This document shows, piece after piece, positions 28,387 to 37,009 of a DNA stretch of 64,000 bases. The notes under the pieces are model-generated. The model ran no database searches, had not been told where the DNA came from, and saw only the letters and a program-made list of their open reading frames with translations. Source of the DNA: Ktedonobacteraceae bacterium (lineage in GTDB: Bacteria; Chloroflexota; Ktedonobacteria; Ktedonobacterales; Ktedonobacteraceae); the NCBI GenBank assembly GCA_014896635.1, contig JADBKA010000001.1, positions 1 to 64,000 on the forward strand, read 5' to 3'. Numbering within the stretch: the first letter of the stretch is position 1; the number at the start of each line of letters is the position of its first letter. A program made the position numbers and the translations under genes.

Positions 28387-28662
28387 ATGGTGCGTCAATG
28401 TGCGTGGTGTTTGTGCTTGATTGATGCTCAGGGGAAACGTATCTCTTCTTCGCCTCTCCCCAAACTGTATGAAGCCAGTCATGGGATTTGTAGTGTCTGT
28501 GGTGAATCCTGTATGGAACAGATAACGGCTCAGGATACCCGGCGTGTTAAAGAGAACAATGAGTCATATCAGGGGCAGCCATCACCGACTGATCTTATCT
28601 TTGAGCTGCAACAGGAACCGGGAAACACGACCAGAACTCCCCTGCCGAGGCGAAAAAGCTAG
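28387..28662 (+). CDS. Small protein with two CxxC knuckles, function unknown
   Basis: A 91-residue protein starting MVRQCAWCLCLID, with a second pair in GICSVCGESC. The four or more cysteines (CAWC ... CSVC) form a probable zinc ribbon in the first 45 residues; the remainder is polar and probably disordered. The ATG at 28387 is preferred over the one at 28378 because AAAGGA then has an 8-base spacer. No family was recognised. The ribbon resembles those found in response-regulator-associated or signalling proteins of this group (weak inference). Confidence 0.65.
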   Translation: MVRQCAWCLCLIDAQGKRISSSPLPKLYEASHGICSVCGESCMEQITAQDTRRVKENNESYQGQPSPTDLIFELQQEPGNTTRTPLPRRKS

Positions 28663-28768
28663 GCTCGTTCTTCATCTTTCTGGAACTTCTGGTTTACTGA
28701 CTCCGTCATCATCATAGATAGATGAGCCTGTCAGAATATGGCAGGTAGGTGAAGAAAGGAGCCATGTC

Positions 28769-29290
28769 ATGCGAAGAAATCAAGCTGTAATACAACGGAT
28801 TCTCTTGCCTGTCGGTACGTTGATGCTGATACTCCTGCTCGCAGCTTGCGAGGCAGCAGCGCCGGGTCCAGGCGGCAGTGGGGGGGCCGGACCTACCAGG
28901 CCAGCGGCCACGCCGGCACCTACGCAGGGGATTGGCACTGCCAATGGCTGTCCTACCAACGCTGCCGCACCTTCTTCGCTGACCAGACCCGATGTTATCA
29001 TCCGCGATTCGGATGCGAACAAGACTATCACAGCTCACGTCGGTAACACTATCGCCGTTATGTTGCCTTTTGGACAGAAATGGACGGGTCCGACAATCTC
29101 GCAGGGAACGCTGGAACTACAACCGCCGGCTGGCTTCGCCTCAAAGGATGATCATGCCTGCATCTGGCGCTTTGTTGCCAGGGGAACCGGTACCACACAA
29201 CTCGTCTTTCATGGCCAGGCGCTCTGCAAACCCGGCCAGATGTGTCCTCAGTACATCATCACGATGATTTTTACTGTCGATGTCAGATAA
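28769..29290 (+). CDS. Lipoprotein, possibly chagasin-like (I42) inhibitor fold
   Basis: A 173-residue protein. The signal peptide ends in a lipobox LLLAAC (Cys about 27), so it should be lipid-anchored outside the membrane. A Gly/Pro/Ala-rich spacer follows to about residue 65. The C-terminal ~100 residues contain GQKWTGP, CIWRFVARGTGTTQLVFHG and FTVDV, which recall the alternating loops of chagasin-family cysteine protease inhibitors. The RPW-type loop is replaced by a two-Cys segment (LCKPGQMCPQ). The assignment is tentative. AAAGGAG precedes the ATG. Confidence 0.7.
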   Translation: MRRNQAVIQRILLPVGTLMLILLLAACEAAAPGPGGSGGAGPTRPAATPAPTQGIGTANGCPTNAAAPSSLTRPDVIIRDSDANKTITAHVGNTIAVMLPFGQKWTGPTISQGTLELQPPAGFASKDDHACIWRFVARGTGTTQLVFHGQALCKPGQMCPQYIITMIFTVDVR

Positions 29291-29409
29291 GTGGCACAGA
29301 GTACGGCAAAATCTCTCCCCGGATCGTTTCATTTTTTTGAACATTTTTCGTCTCTCTTAATGGAGAGCAAACGTATATACGATGAACCTGCCGCGTAAGC
29401 GGCATTTCT

Positions 29410-29456
29410 GTATGTTTATTCTTTTCAAATAAAAACTGATGAATTGATAAACATAC
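29410..29456. repeat. 10-bp inverted repeat upstream of the PadR gene
   Basis: GTATGTTTAT (29410-29419) and ATAAACATAC (29447-29456) are perfect inverted copies 27 bases apart, about 90 bases before the PadR start. PadR-family operators are commonly ATGT/ACAT dyads, and both half-sites hold ATGT/ACAT, so an autoregulatory site is plausible. Confidence 0.5.
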
Positions 29457-29546
29457 AAGGTGCATTGTTAGCACGTGAACAATCACTCTTTTTCGTCTCG
29501 TCTGTGAGCTATGAGCACCTATGAACACATCGGGAGAGAAGCTGCC

Positions 29547-29903
29547 ATGAAATGTACTCCACGCGAGCCTGAAAGTCTGCTACCGCTCACGCCTGCCGTT
29601 TTCTCTATTCTGCTGGCGCTGGCCGACGGCGAACGGCACGGCTATGGCATTATGCAGGAAATTGTGCGTAGCACTACCGGCAAGGTACGTATGGGGCCTG
29701 GCACGCTCTATGGCTCGATCAAACGGATGATAGAGGACCGGTTGATCGAAGAGGCGGATGTCCCTCCCTCTCAATTGACAGAAAACGAGCGCCGCCGCTA
29801 TTACCGCTTAACCGACTTTGGTCTGCGTGTCGCTCAGGCCGAGGCACTGCGTCTCCTCAGCCTGGTACAGATCGCCCGCGCAAAGCAGATACTACCAGGC
29901 TGA
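29547..29903 (+). CDS. PadR-family transcriptional regulator
   Basis: A 118-residue winged-helix regulator. The fold is clear: TPAVFSILLALADGERHGYGIMQEI, then VRMGPGTLYGSIKRMIEDRLI (recognition helix) and RRYYRLTDFGLRVAQAE (wing and C-terminal helix). PadR proteins often repress transport or stress genes on the same locus. The ATG at 29547 is preferred because GGGAGAGAAG precedes it; an in-frame ATG at 29511 would add 12 residues. The target gene is unknown; the inverted repeat at 29410-29456 suggests autoregulation. Confidence 0.88.
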   Translation: MKCTPREPESLLPLTPAVFSILLALADGERHGYGIMQEIVRSTTGKVRMGPGTLYGSIKRMIEDRLIEEADVPPSQLTENERRRYYRLTDFGLRVAQAEALRLLSLVQIARAKQILPG

Positions 29904-30051
29904 TGCCTTTCCGCCACCCCCTCCAGTAAGGGGAACCAGATCCACTGTATGGGGACCCGCCTGGGCTTCGCATGCCCCCGCCAGGAGGGCTTCCTGATAT
30001 TCCTTGCGCCCACGCTGCTTGCGCCCTCCTGGCTCTCCTCCATTCCGGCCC

Positions 30052-31251
30052 CTACCAGGGTAAAAGATGCAGTGGAATGGCTGGCAGTACGGGAATAAGC
30101 GTGATAGCAACCAGTGCTATGGTCAGCAGAAGCGCAAAATTGGCTTCGAGGCGCAGCGTCTGTCTCATGACCACATGTAGCGCTGCCATCACCTGTGCGC
30201 GCAAAAGGCCACTGACCGCAACGGCCAGGCCGGGGAGCGTCCAGAGCGGAAGCAGCAGCAAATGAGGCATGCCCTGTGGCATTCCCAGGCAGATGATCAC
30301 AGCATAGGCGCCGGCGAGCAATAGCAAGTACAGCAGCTTGCTCCAGCGCAGCCCAAGCATAGTTGCCAGGGTATGCTTGTGAGCATGCTCGTCTGCTTCG
30401 ATATCGCGCATGTTGTTGACATGGATAATCGCTGCTGCAAAGAAACCCCAGGGCAGGCTGTAGATCAACGCCTCAGGTGCATACTGGCCGGAGGATTGGA
30501 CCAGGTAGGCACCTATCGTAATTAATGGCCCGAAGACGCCAAAACTTACCAGTTCTCCTAGCGCCAGTGAAGAGAGCGAGCGCGAGGTTGCACTGTAAAA
30601 GTAGGCGCAGAGCAAGCCTGACAGGCCAGAGAGGTAAACTATCAGGCCACCGGTTGCCGCTACCATCAGCCCGGAGATCGCGCCCAGGATCAGCAGAGCC
30701 AGACCACAGATCAGAACACGTATCGGCTTGATCAATCCCTGCTGAATCAGCCCGCCCGGTCCAAAGGGATTGCTCCTATCGACGCCGCGCAGATAGTCGT
30801 AATAATCGTTAACGAGGTTAGCTCCACTCTGAATCAGGATGAGCGCCGCAACAACGACAAAAAATTGCAGGAAATGAAACTGCCCCAGGGGCGTTTGTTG
30901 CGTGACGGTATGCCTCCAGGCCAGCACGCTGCCGACCAGGGCCGGCACCAGAGAGAGCGTAAAATAAGCTGGCCGTAGGCCATCACGCCAGATCTGCAAC
31001 CACTCACCGATGCTGCGGCGATATTCGGCAGGCTGAACAACCAGCGGCGCAGGCATACTGATATCTTCTGTTGAGGTGACCGGGTGAATCGCTATTTCAG
31101 GACGTAATGAGTTGATTGTCTGCAAATCGCCTATTGAAAGAGTCGGAACCTCTTCTGCCTTAACTGTGTCCGCCATAACTACATGCGGCGTATTGGCTGC
31201 CTGCGGGCGAGAAGTTTCCGTATCTTTGTTCTTCGCTTCTTCATTCTCCAT
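30052..31251 (-). CDS. menA: 1,4-dihydroxy-2-naphthoate polyprenyltransferase
   Basis: A UbiA-family integral membrane prenyltransferase that attaches the isoprenoid tail in menaquinone synthesis. The first Asp-rich motif (ANLVNDYYDYLRGVDR) and second (NMRDIEADEHAHKHT) are intact, with about nine transmembrane helices from residue ~100 on. The first ~95 residues are a polar extension not found in minimal MenA. The specific substrate (naphthoate against other aromatics) is inferred from motif detail. AAGGGA precedes the ATG. No other men genes are in the window. Confidence 0.9.
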   Translation of the reverse strand: MENEEAKNKDTETSRPQAANTPHVVMADTVKAEEVPTLSIGDLQTINSLRPEIAIHPVTSTEDISMPAPLVVQPAEYRRSIGEWLQIWRDGLRPAYFTLSLVPALVGSVLAWRHTVTQQTPLGQFHFLQFFVVVAALILIQSGANLVNDYYDYLRGVDRSNPFGPGGLIQQGLIKPIRVLICGLALLILGAISGLMVAATGGLIVYLSGLSGLLCAYFYSATSRSLSSLALGELVSFGVFGPLITIGAYLVQSSGQYAPEALIYSLPWGFFAAAIIHVNNMRDIEADEHAHKHTLATMLGLRWSKLLYLLLLAGAYAVIICLGMPQGMPHLLLLPLWTLPGLAVAVSGLLRAQVMAALHVVMRQTLRLEANFALLLTIALVAITLIPVLPAIPLHLLPW

Positions 31252-31460
31252 ACAAATCCCTTCCCGTCACTGACTGGCACATTCCTCACAGTGCTTTACT
31301 ATTTGCCATACGATGGCCTGCTGTAAGTAGTATACATCATGCTGCCATGCTCCTCTACTGTTCAGGTAATCAGACGAGATATCCGCTGCCCAGGAAGAAA
31401 CCACAGGTATGTGATATACTTTCTGTTAAGAGCGAGAAGCGAATTTTTTCTGGAAGAAAT

Positions 31461-32129
31461 ATGGCAAACAATCTTATGTCGCGTTTGACAACACAGGCAT
31501 TCACCTGCCCCTGTGGCGAAACATTTACTGAACAGATTTACGAATATGTGAATGCTGCACGGGAGCCGCGATTGCGCTATGCTGTGCTGGCCGGCCTGCT
31601 CAACGTCGCTATCTGCCCGGCATGTGGACGCAAGGCTGCACTCTCGCGTCCTTTTCTCTATTCTGACCCTGATCATCGTTTGCTGGCATATGTACATCCT
31701 CGCTCAGACGCGCCTGAAGAGGCGCGCCAGCTTATTGCGGAGAAACTACGTTCCGTCTACCTGCGGGTAGCCAACGTCCGCGAAATAGAAGACGACGATG
31801 CCAGCGGCAGCAGTGATGGTGGCCGTGTCACGGAAATCGCCGCCAGCGAGGTCAGGGAGATGCCGCCACTAAAGGTTGTTTTTGGATTGGATCAGTTGCA
31901 TGTTGTACTTAATGCGGTTCTTGATCCTGAGGAGCGACTGGGCAAGCTGGCGTTGAGCACACAGAGCCGTGATCCTGCCGCGCGTGGCCAGTTTCTTACC
32001 ATCGCGCGTAAGCTGGCACAGGAGATGGAATGCGTTTTCGAGGTCGAGGACCTGCCAGACGAGTATACTGTCTGGCTCTATGGCGCACGCCGTACCATCG
32101 GCTCGCTTATGCGTAGCCTGGCGATTTAG
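31461..32129 (+). CDS. CpXC domain protein
   Basis: A 222-residue soluble protein with the CpXC domain: FTCPCGETFTEQIYEYVNA near the N-terminus and AICPACGRKAAL about 45 residues later, giving four Cys for a zinc site. The domain is widespread but of unknown function. The ATG at 31461 is chosen for a GGAAG site and a family-like start; the frame is open back to 31347. It is followed after 25 bases by a MoaB/MogA gene. Confidence 0.82.
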   Translation: MANNLMSRLTTQAFTCPCGETFTEQIYEYVNAAREPRLRYAVLAGLLNVAICPACGRKAALSRPFLYSDPDHRLLAYVHPRSDAPEEARQLIAEKLRSVYLRVANVREIEDDDASGSSDGGRVTEIAASEVREMPPLKVVFGLDQLHVVLNAVLDPEERLGKLALSTQSRDPAARGQFLTIARKLAQEMECVFEVEDLPDEYTVWLYGARRTIGSLMRSLAI

Positions 32130-32154
32130 CTCGATTGAGGAGCGGAGTAAAACT

Positions 32155-32643
32155 ATGGCGATAACTGTAGGCGTGCTTACCATCAGTGATGGCGCCGCGC
32201 GAGGTGAGCGGCAGGATATCAGCGGTGAGAATATCTGTACACTCGTGACGCAGTTGCCAGAGGCTGTGATCGCCGAGCGCGCGATTATTCCCGATGAGCA
32301 GGAACGCATTGCAGCCGTATTGCGTGCATGGAGCGATGAGAGACGACTCAATCTGGTGCTGACGACCGGTGGCACCGGTCTGGCACCACGCGATGTGACG
32401 CCCGAAGCCACGACATCCGTAATCGAACGCGCCGCCCCCGGCATCGCCGAGGCAATGCGCGCTATCAGCCTTCAGTACACTCGCACCGCCATGCTCTCAC
32501 GTGGCGTGGCCGGCGTACGCGGACACACGCTTATCATCAATCTGCCGGGCAGTCCCAAAGCTGTCAAAGAGTGCCTCGAATACATCCTGCCCGTGTTACA
32601 ACATGCCATCAATCTGCTGACCGGGGGGCCGAGGGAACACTGA
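32155..32643 (+). CDS. Molybdopterin adenylyltransferase-type protein (MogA/MoaB)
   Basis: Adenylates molybdopterin before molybdenum insertion. The 162-residue protein carries the MPT-binding TTGGTGLAPRDVTPEAT motif and the C-terminal INLPGSPKAVKECLEYILP motif. The ATG at 32155 has GAGGAGCGGAG upstream; a longer in-frame ORF overlaps the CpXC gene and is not supported. MogA and MoaB cannot be separated here. The nearby membrane molybdoenzyme is a plausible client. The stop codon lies two bases before the next ATG. Confidence 0.93.
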   Translation: MAITVGVLTISDGAARGERQDISGENICTLVTQLPEAVIAERAIIPDEQERIAAVLRAWSDERRLNLVLTTGGTGLAPRDVTPEATTSVIERAAPGIAEAMRAISLQYTRTAMLSRGVAGVRGHTLIINLPGSPKAVKECLEYILPVLQHAINLLTGGPREH

Positions 32644-32645
32644 CC

Positions 32646-33533
32646 ATGCTCGCTACCTACCAGGGCCACAGCGATAATGTTTTTGCTGTCGCCTGGTCGC
32701 CTGCTGGAGACGTGATCGCCTCTGGCGGACGTGATGCGACGGTGCAGCTCTGGCATCCATCTGCTGGTCGATGTTTGCTAACTTTTCGTGGGCATACACA
32801 TTGCCTGCTCTCTCTTGCCTGGTCGCCTGATGCTCGCTATATCGCTTCCGGCTGCACTGCCGGCATTGTGCATGTCTGGGAGGCACAATCCGGTACCATT
32901 CTCACAACGTATCGTGGACACAGGCGCTTTGTGCGCTGCGTGGCCTGGTCGCCCGATGGACGCTCTATTGCGTCAGGAGGCGATTATGGCGATAGTACCG
33001 TGCAGGTCTGGGAAGCTTTGAGTGGCAGGCACATCTTCACACATAGTGGCCAGTATCGTATCTTTGCTGTCGCCTGGTCACCCAGTCATAGTCATACGTG
33101 CTCACGCCTGGCGGCAGCCAGCTTCGACGCCAGTGTCCAGATCTGGAATGCTATGGATGGTGGCGACCTCTTCATCTATAGAGGCCATACAGGACCGGTC
33201 TACGCGCTCTCCTGGTCGCCCGATGGCCTGGCGCTAGCATCGGCAGGACAGGCAGCGCAGGCGCATATCTGGTCTCCCCTGACAGGCAGCACATCTTGCA
33301 TCTATCGCGGGCATAGCCGTCCCATCAAGGCTCTGGCTTGGTCGCCCGATGGTCATGTCATTGCAAGTGGCGGAGATGATGCGGTTGTGCACCTCTGGTC
33401 CCCCCTGACAGGCGAGCTGATAACCGCCAGCGAGCCACGCGCTGCATGGGTGCGCAGCCTTGCCTGGTCGCCTGATAGTACATATGTGGCTGTGGCAAGC
33501 GGAAAGACGGTGGATGTGATGCATATACCTTGA
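32646..33533 (+). CDS. WD40 repeat protein without a kinase domain
   Basis: A 295-residue protein made almost entirely of seven WD40 repeats, each with AWSPDG-type turns and ending in W near VQLW or VQVW, so it should form one closed propeller. The repeats resemble those of the WD40 kinase at 19145-21265, suggesting one was derived from the other. It starts two bases after the MoaB/MogA stop and probably shares its transcript. Partner unknown. Confidence 0.87.
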   Translation: MLATYQGHSDNVFAVAWSPAGDVIASGGRDATVQLWHPSAGRCLLTFRGHTHCLLSLAWSPDARYIASGCTAGIVHVWEAQSGTILTTYRGHRRFVRCVAWSPDGRSIASGGDYGDSTVQVWEALSGRHIFTHSGQYRIFAVAWSPSHSHTCSRLAAASFDASVQIWNAMDGGDLFIYRGHTGPVYALSWSPDGLALASAGQAAQAHIWSPLTGSTSCIYRGHSRPIKALAWSPDGHVIASGGDDAVVHLWSPLTGELITASEPRAAWVRSLAWSPDSTYVAVASGKTVDVMHIP

Positions 33534-33729
33534 CGAGCCAGGCTGGCCTGTGTACAATGATAGGTAGAGAGGTTAAGTCAAATCTGGCCTGGGTTCCAGC
33601 ACTGGTGAAAAGATAGAGATGGCTGATCCCTTTTAGTAGCGGTGTGATTTTCAACAGCGACCTTGCGCGGGTTATTGCAGGATAGAGTGATCTGAGAGAG
33701 TTATGTTCTAGTCATCGACAAAAGAGCAG

Positions 33730-33758
33730 GTCCGGGCATCACAACAAAACGCCCGGAC
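33730..33758. terminator. Terminator-like hairpin between convergent genes
   Basis: An 8-bp perfect stem GTCCGGGC/GCCCGGAC (33730-33737 with 33751-33758) with a 13-base loop lies just before the CHAP-protein stop. On the minus strand it is followed by CTGCTCTTTTG. The rest of the 33534-33763 gap shows nothing. Confidence 0.5.
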
Positions 33759-33763
33759 TTGCC

Positions 33764-34522
33764 TTACAGTCTGACAAACACGACGCCAGACCCTACCCTG
33801 AACTGCCAGTGGGTGACTGCGTGAGGAGTTACTCCCCAGTTCATTGAACTGGCAACGACACGTCCTTTATTCATCACCTGTTCCACCACCCCGACGTGGC
33901 CCAGTCCACTTGCGCCTTGCACATACGGTTGCAGGACAATAATGTCTCCCTTGCGTGGCGCAGCGGAGACGCGCCAGCCGAACTCGCGGGCGCGCGCCGT
34001 CCATTGCCAGGCATTGGCATTATACGTCCAGGGAACATACACGCCGTGTAGCTGGTGATAGCGTTGATTTGCCCACCAGGTACACTGTCCATATGGGAAG
34101 CTGTTACTCGCGCCGATAGCGGCACGCTGCGTGGAAGAAAGAACTGCTGGCCGGAACGCCGCTGTCGCAGCCGAAACGCTTTCACTCTGGATTTTCTCCA
34201 CCTGTTGCGTTGTCTCCTGAACAGGAGGACAGAGCGTCTGGTCAGCATGAAGTGTTGTAGCAGAGGTGATATAGTTATGGCGGGCAAAAACTTGCTGATC
34301 CGTTGTGTAAAGGGTTGTTATGCCCGCAGGGGTATCACCGCTTTTAACTTTGTATACGCTCTCGCCGGCAGCACAGCGCATCTGTGCGTCGGCTTGCAGC
34401 AGTTTTGGGCTGGAGAGCACTACCAGGAGCAGCCCGAAAGCTGTAATTACCGAAGATCGCACGATAAAACTTACTACGCTGAACTGCCGGATCAGTTTCC
34501 GACTTCGTAGATGTGCTTTCAA
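33764..34522 (-). CDS. Exported CHAP-domain hydrolase with LysM
   Basis: A putative peptidoglycan amidase or endopeptidase. The TTG at 34522 is preferred because AGAGAGGA lies 4 bases upstream and the protein then begins with a textbook signal peptide (basic KAHLRSRKLIR, then a hydrophobic stretch). The frame is open to an ATG at 34702, which would add 60 residues. After the signal comes a LysM domain (YKVKSGDTPAGITTLY) and a C-terminal CHAP domain with the catalytic Cys in YGQCTWWANQRY and the His in GLGHVGVVEQV. Expected at the cell wall. Confidence 0.85.
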   Translation of the reverse strand: MKAHLRSRKLIRQFSVVSFIVRSSVITAFGLLLVVLSSPKLLQADAQMRCAAGESVYKVKSGDTPAGITTLYTTDQQVFARHNYITSATTLHADQTLCPPVQETTQQVEKIQSESVSAATAAFRPAVLSSTQRAAIGASNSFPYGQCTWWANQRYHQLHGVYVPWTYNANAWQWTARAREFGWRVSAAPRKGDIIVLQPYVQGASGLGHVGVVEQVMNKGRVVASSMNWGVTPHAVTHWQFRVGSGVVFVRL

Positions 34523-34728
34523 GGTATCCTCTCTTGATCTACAACTCGCAGACCCTTCGCCATACCTTTGTGCATTCAACGCTGAATGCAAGGCCATATA
34601 TGCGCTGCACCAGCCAGAACGAGCGGGAGAAGCGAGGTACAAATACTGACTTTCCTGCCTCTCCCGTATCGTCATGCACACCCGCTGGTCTGGAGCAGGC
34701 ATATATTGGTACTATACGTAGTAAGTTG

Positions 34729-35838
34729 TTATGATATATGTCGTTCCTTCAAACCGGTAAGCAGTGCTGCATATTTTTGCCGATCCAGCGGCAATGTAAC
34801 TTCGCTGTGTGTGTAATGTGAATAAATCAGGCTGTTTGCCAGTTCCAGCGATTTGCGCCCTTCTTCGCCGGTGGAGGGGAAGGGTGTTCCATGCAGCAGA
34901 GCATCGTAGAAGGCGCGGTACACTTCGGTATGGGTCCCCTGGCCTGCTTCATATTCAACCTGGACTTCGTGTGAAGCGGGAGCGGCGTATGGTGAAGGAC
35001 TTGTGACCACAAAATCTTTGAGATCGGTTTTCAACTCTCTCAGCGAGAGAATGCCCTGCCGGATTTCGAGTCTGCCACCTGTGCCGACGATCTTGAGGCG
35101 TTCTGCTTCATCGGATTCGGCTGTGCTGATGTGCAGGAAGCCGAGCGCACCATTCGCATACTCCAGCAGTGCATGGGCAGTATCTTCCGTCTCGATGCGG
35201 TGCAACAGCCTGCGATTCCAGGCGTAGACGCGCTGCGGGACGCCGACCAGGGAGCAGAGGATATCCAGGTTATGCGCAGCCTGGTTGATTAAAATACCGC
35301 CGCCCTCGCCGGCCCAGGTACCGCGCCAGGGCGCCTGCTTGAAATAACTGGCGGGGCGTGTCCAGCTAGCGGTTAGCTCGACGCGCTGGATGTCGCCCAG
35401 CTTGCCCTGTTGAATTAAAGTGCGCGCTGTGCGAATTTCTGAACGAAAACGCTGCTGAAAGACGACGCCGAGCAGCCGTTCGTGTTGGGCCGCAGTTTCG
35501 ATCATCATATCAGCTTCTGCCACCTGGACCGCCATCGGCTTTTCTACCAGCACATGACTGCCGGCGCGTAGGGAGTCGATAGCGATACGAGCGTGAAACG
35601 GATGAGGCGTCATGATCACCACAATGTCAGGATGCTCCTGTTCCAGCATCTCATGCGCATCAGCGTAGAAAGCGCAGCCTTGTTCTCTGGCTCGCTGCTG
35701 CCCGGCCTCGCTGTTGATATCGGTAACGGCCACCAGTTCAACTTCTGGCAGCTCCAACCCCGGACGATGGGAAGAGAACACTCCTGCTGCTGCTCCCACA
35801 ACGGCGACTCGCAAATGTTCTTTTTTGGAAGGAACCAT
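34729..35838 (-). CDS. Gfo/Idh/MocA-family oxidoreductase
   Basis: An NAD(P)-dependent sugar or inositol dehydrogenase-type protein of 369 residues. The N-terminal Rossmann fold starts VAVVGAAAGVFSSHRP (a slightly unusual glycine loop), followed by EKPMAVQ, the conserved Lys-Pro segment, and a C-terminal alpha/beta dimerisation domain with a NQAAHNLD motif holding the catalytic His. It lies 63 bases after the isomerase gene and is probably in one operon under the divergent LacI regulator. Substrate unknown, most likely a carbohydrate. Confidence 0.88.
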   Translation of the reverse strand: MVPSKKEHLRVAVVGAAAGVFSSHRPGLELPEVELVAVTDINSEAGQQRAREQGCAFYADAHEMLEQEHPDIVVIMTPHPFHARIAIDSLRAGSHVLVEKPMAVQVAEADMMIETAAQHERLLGVVFQQRFRSEIRTARTLIQQGKLGDIQRVELTASWTRPASYFKQAPWRGTWAGEGGGILINQAAHNLDILCSLVGVPQRVYAWNRRLLHRIETEDTAHALLEYANGALGFLHISTAESDEAERLKIVGTGGRLEIRQGILSLRELKTDLKDFVVTSPSPYAAPASHEVQVEYEAGQGTHTEVYRAFYDALLHGTPFPSTGEEGRKSLELANSLIYSHYTHSEVTLPLDRQKYAALLTGLKERHIS

Positions 35839-35901
35839 CGATGTAAAACTTCTCTTTCCGTTCTATTTTTCTTTCTCTAATTGATTGATATTCAGACTAA
35901 T

Positions 35902-36765
35902 TTACATGGAATGGTCTGTAGCTTGCCGGTAAAGTGTTTGCAGGATAGCAAACGATTCTCTCGTTGCTCGTTCTGCTCCCCCTTCTTGCGCCGGGTACTG
36001 GTAGTGTGTTTCCAGCGAGATCAGACCACTGTAACCATCCTCAACCAGCGCGCGCAACTGGCCGGTATAGTCGATCACGCCGGTTCCCATCTTCACGAAA
36101 TGCCCATCGCTATCAATATCCTTCACATGCAGATGCAGCACGCGCCCGCGCACATAACGATATCCTTGTGGGAAAGGCTCTGCTCCGAGAGCCGCTGCGT
36201 TGGCAGGGTCCCATGTCGCACCAAACACGGGGGAAGGGATCTGCTCAAAGAGCCAGCCAGCCTCTTCACCGGTCGCCAGATTGCAGGCGTGTTCGTTCTC
36301 CAGCACCAGCTTAAGTCCGGCAGCTTCGGTCCGGCGGACCGCTTCGGCGAAGATAGCGCGCAGATCCTCACGTATCACGGTCGGGTCAGAAAGGCGCCAG
36401 AAAGAAAAGGCGCGCACCATCGGTGCGCCTAAAAGATGCGCAATACTGCAAGAGCGATCCAGGATTGCCCACTGGTTTTCCTGTGTATCAAAGTCGCCAT
36501 ATGGCTCCGCCACTATCGTAGAAATACCGGCGGGAAGTTCTCCCCAGAAATGACTTTTCAGGAACGGCGAGGCGATATTACAGACGCGAATCCCCATGTG
36601 CTCCAGCAGAGATTTTATCGCCTGCAAGCTCTCATCATCATGAAAAACGATATTTTTCCCGCCGACCGTACGTAATTCAACGGTGTCAACACCGAGATCA
36701 CGGCAGACATGTAGAGCATGTGCCAGATCTTGTGCTATCTCATCGGTGACGATGCTTAAACGCAA
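35902..36765 (-). CDS. Sugar phosphate isomerase/epimerase family (TIM barrel)
   Basis: A 287-residue AP-endonuclease-2-type TIM barrel. The start LRLSIVTDEIAQDLAHAL and the metal-ligand segments (ELRTVGG, ENEHACN, GATWDPAN, HLHVKDID) are consistent with xylose-isomerase-like metal enzymes. The TTG at 36765 is favoured because GGAGG then lies 6 bases upstream; the GTG at 36768 is only 3 bases from it. It is first in an operon with the Gfo/Idh/MocA gene. Substrate unknown. Confidence 0.85.
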   Translation of the reverse strand: MRLSIVTDEIAQDLAHALHVCRDLGVDTVELRTVGGKNIVFHDDESLQAIKSLLEHMGIRVCNIASPFLKSHFWGELPAGISTIVAEPYGDFDTQENQWAILDRSCSIAHLLGAPMVRAFSFWRLSDPTVIREDLRAIFAEAVRRTEAAGLKLVLENEHACNLATGEEAGWLFEQIPSPVFGATWDPANAAALGAEPFPQGYRYVRGRVLHLHVKDIDSDGHFVKMGTGVIDYTGQLRALVEDGYSGLISLETHYQYPAQEGGAERATRESFAILQTLYRQATDHSM

Positions 36766-36805
36766 CACTCCCCTCCTTTTTTATTTAGAAAACATTTACT
36801 ATTTC

Positions 36806-36835
36806 AGTGTAACGAGATGACCCCTATTGTGTCAA
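36806..36835 (-). promoter_or_regulatory. Promoter of the isomerase-dehydrogenase operon
   Basis: On the minus strand TTGACA (36835-36830), an 18-base spacer, then TACACT (36811-36806), about 40 bases before the isomerase start. Confidence 0.6.
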
Positions 36836-36889
36836 GTCTTTAACGATAAATGGAGAATCAGAAACGTGTTCTCTTTGGGGGCTTGAAGG

Positions 36890-36901
36890 CGCTTACAAGC
36901 G
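36890..36901. promoter_or_regulatory. Candidate LacI-family operator
   Basis: The palindrome CGCTT-AC-AAGCG lies between the two divergent promoters. LacI-family operators are typically palindromic around 14-20 bp with GCGCTT-type half sites, so this is a fair candidate, but only one short copy is present. Confidence 0.4.
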
Positions 36902-36928
36902 ACCAGGCGCGCTGAGATATGCAAGACC

Positions 36929-36957
36929 TTGCGCATCTGAGTGCGAGAGAGTATTAT
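36929..36957 (+). promoter_or_regulatory. Promoter of the LacI-family regulator
   Basis: TTGCGC (36929-36934), 17 bases, then TATTAT (36952-36957), about 52 bases before the ATG. Confidence 0.65.
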
Positions 36958-37009
36958 TTGCTATAGATGGTAATGATTTTCTGCTAAGAGAAAAGAGCAT
37001 ACAGAAACT

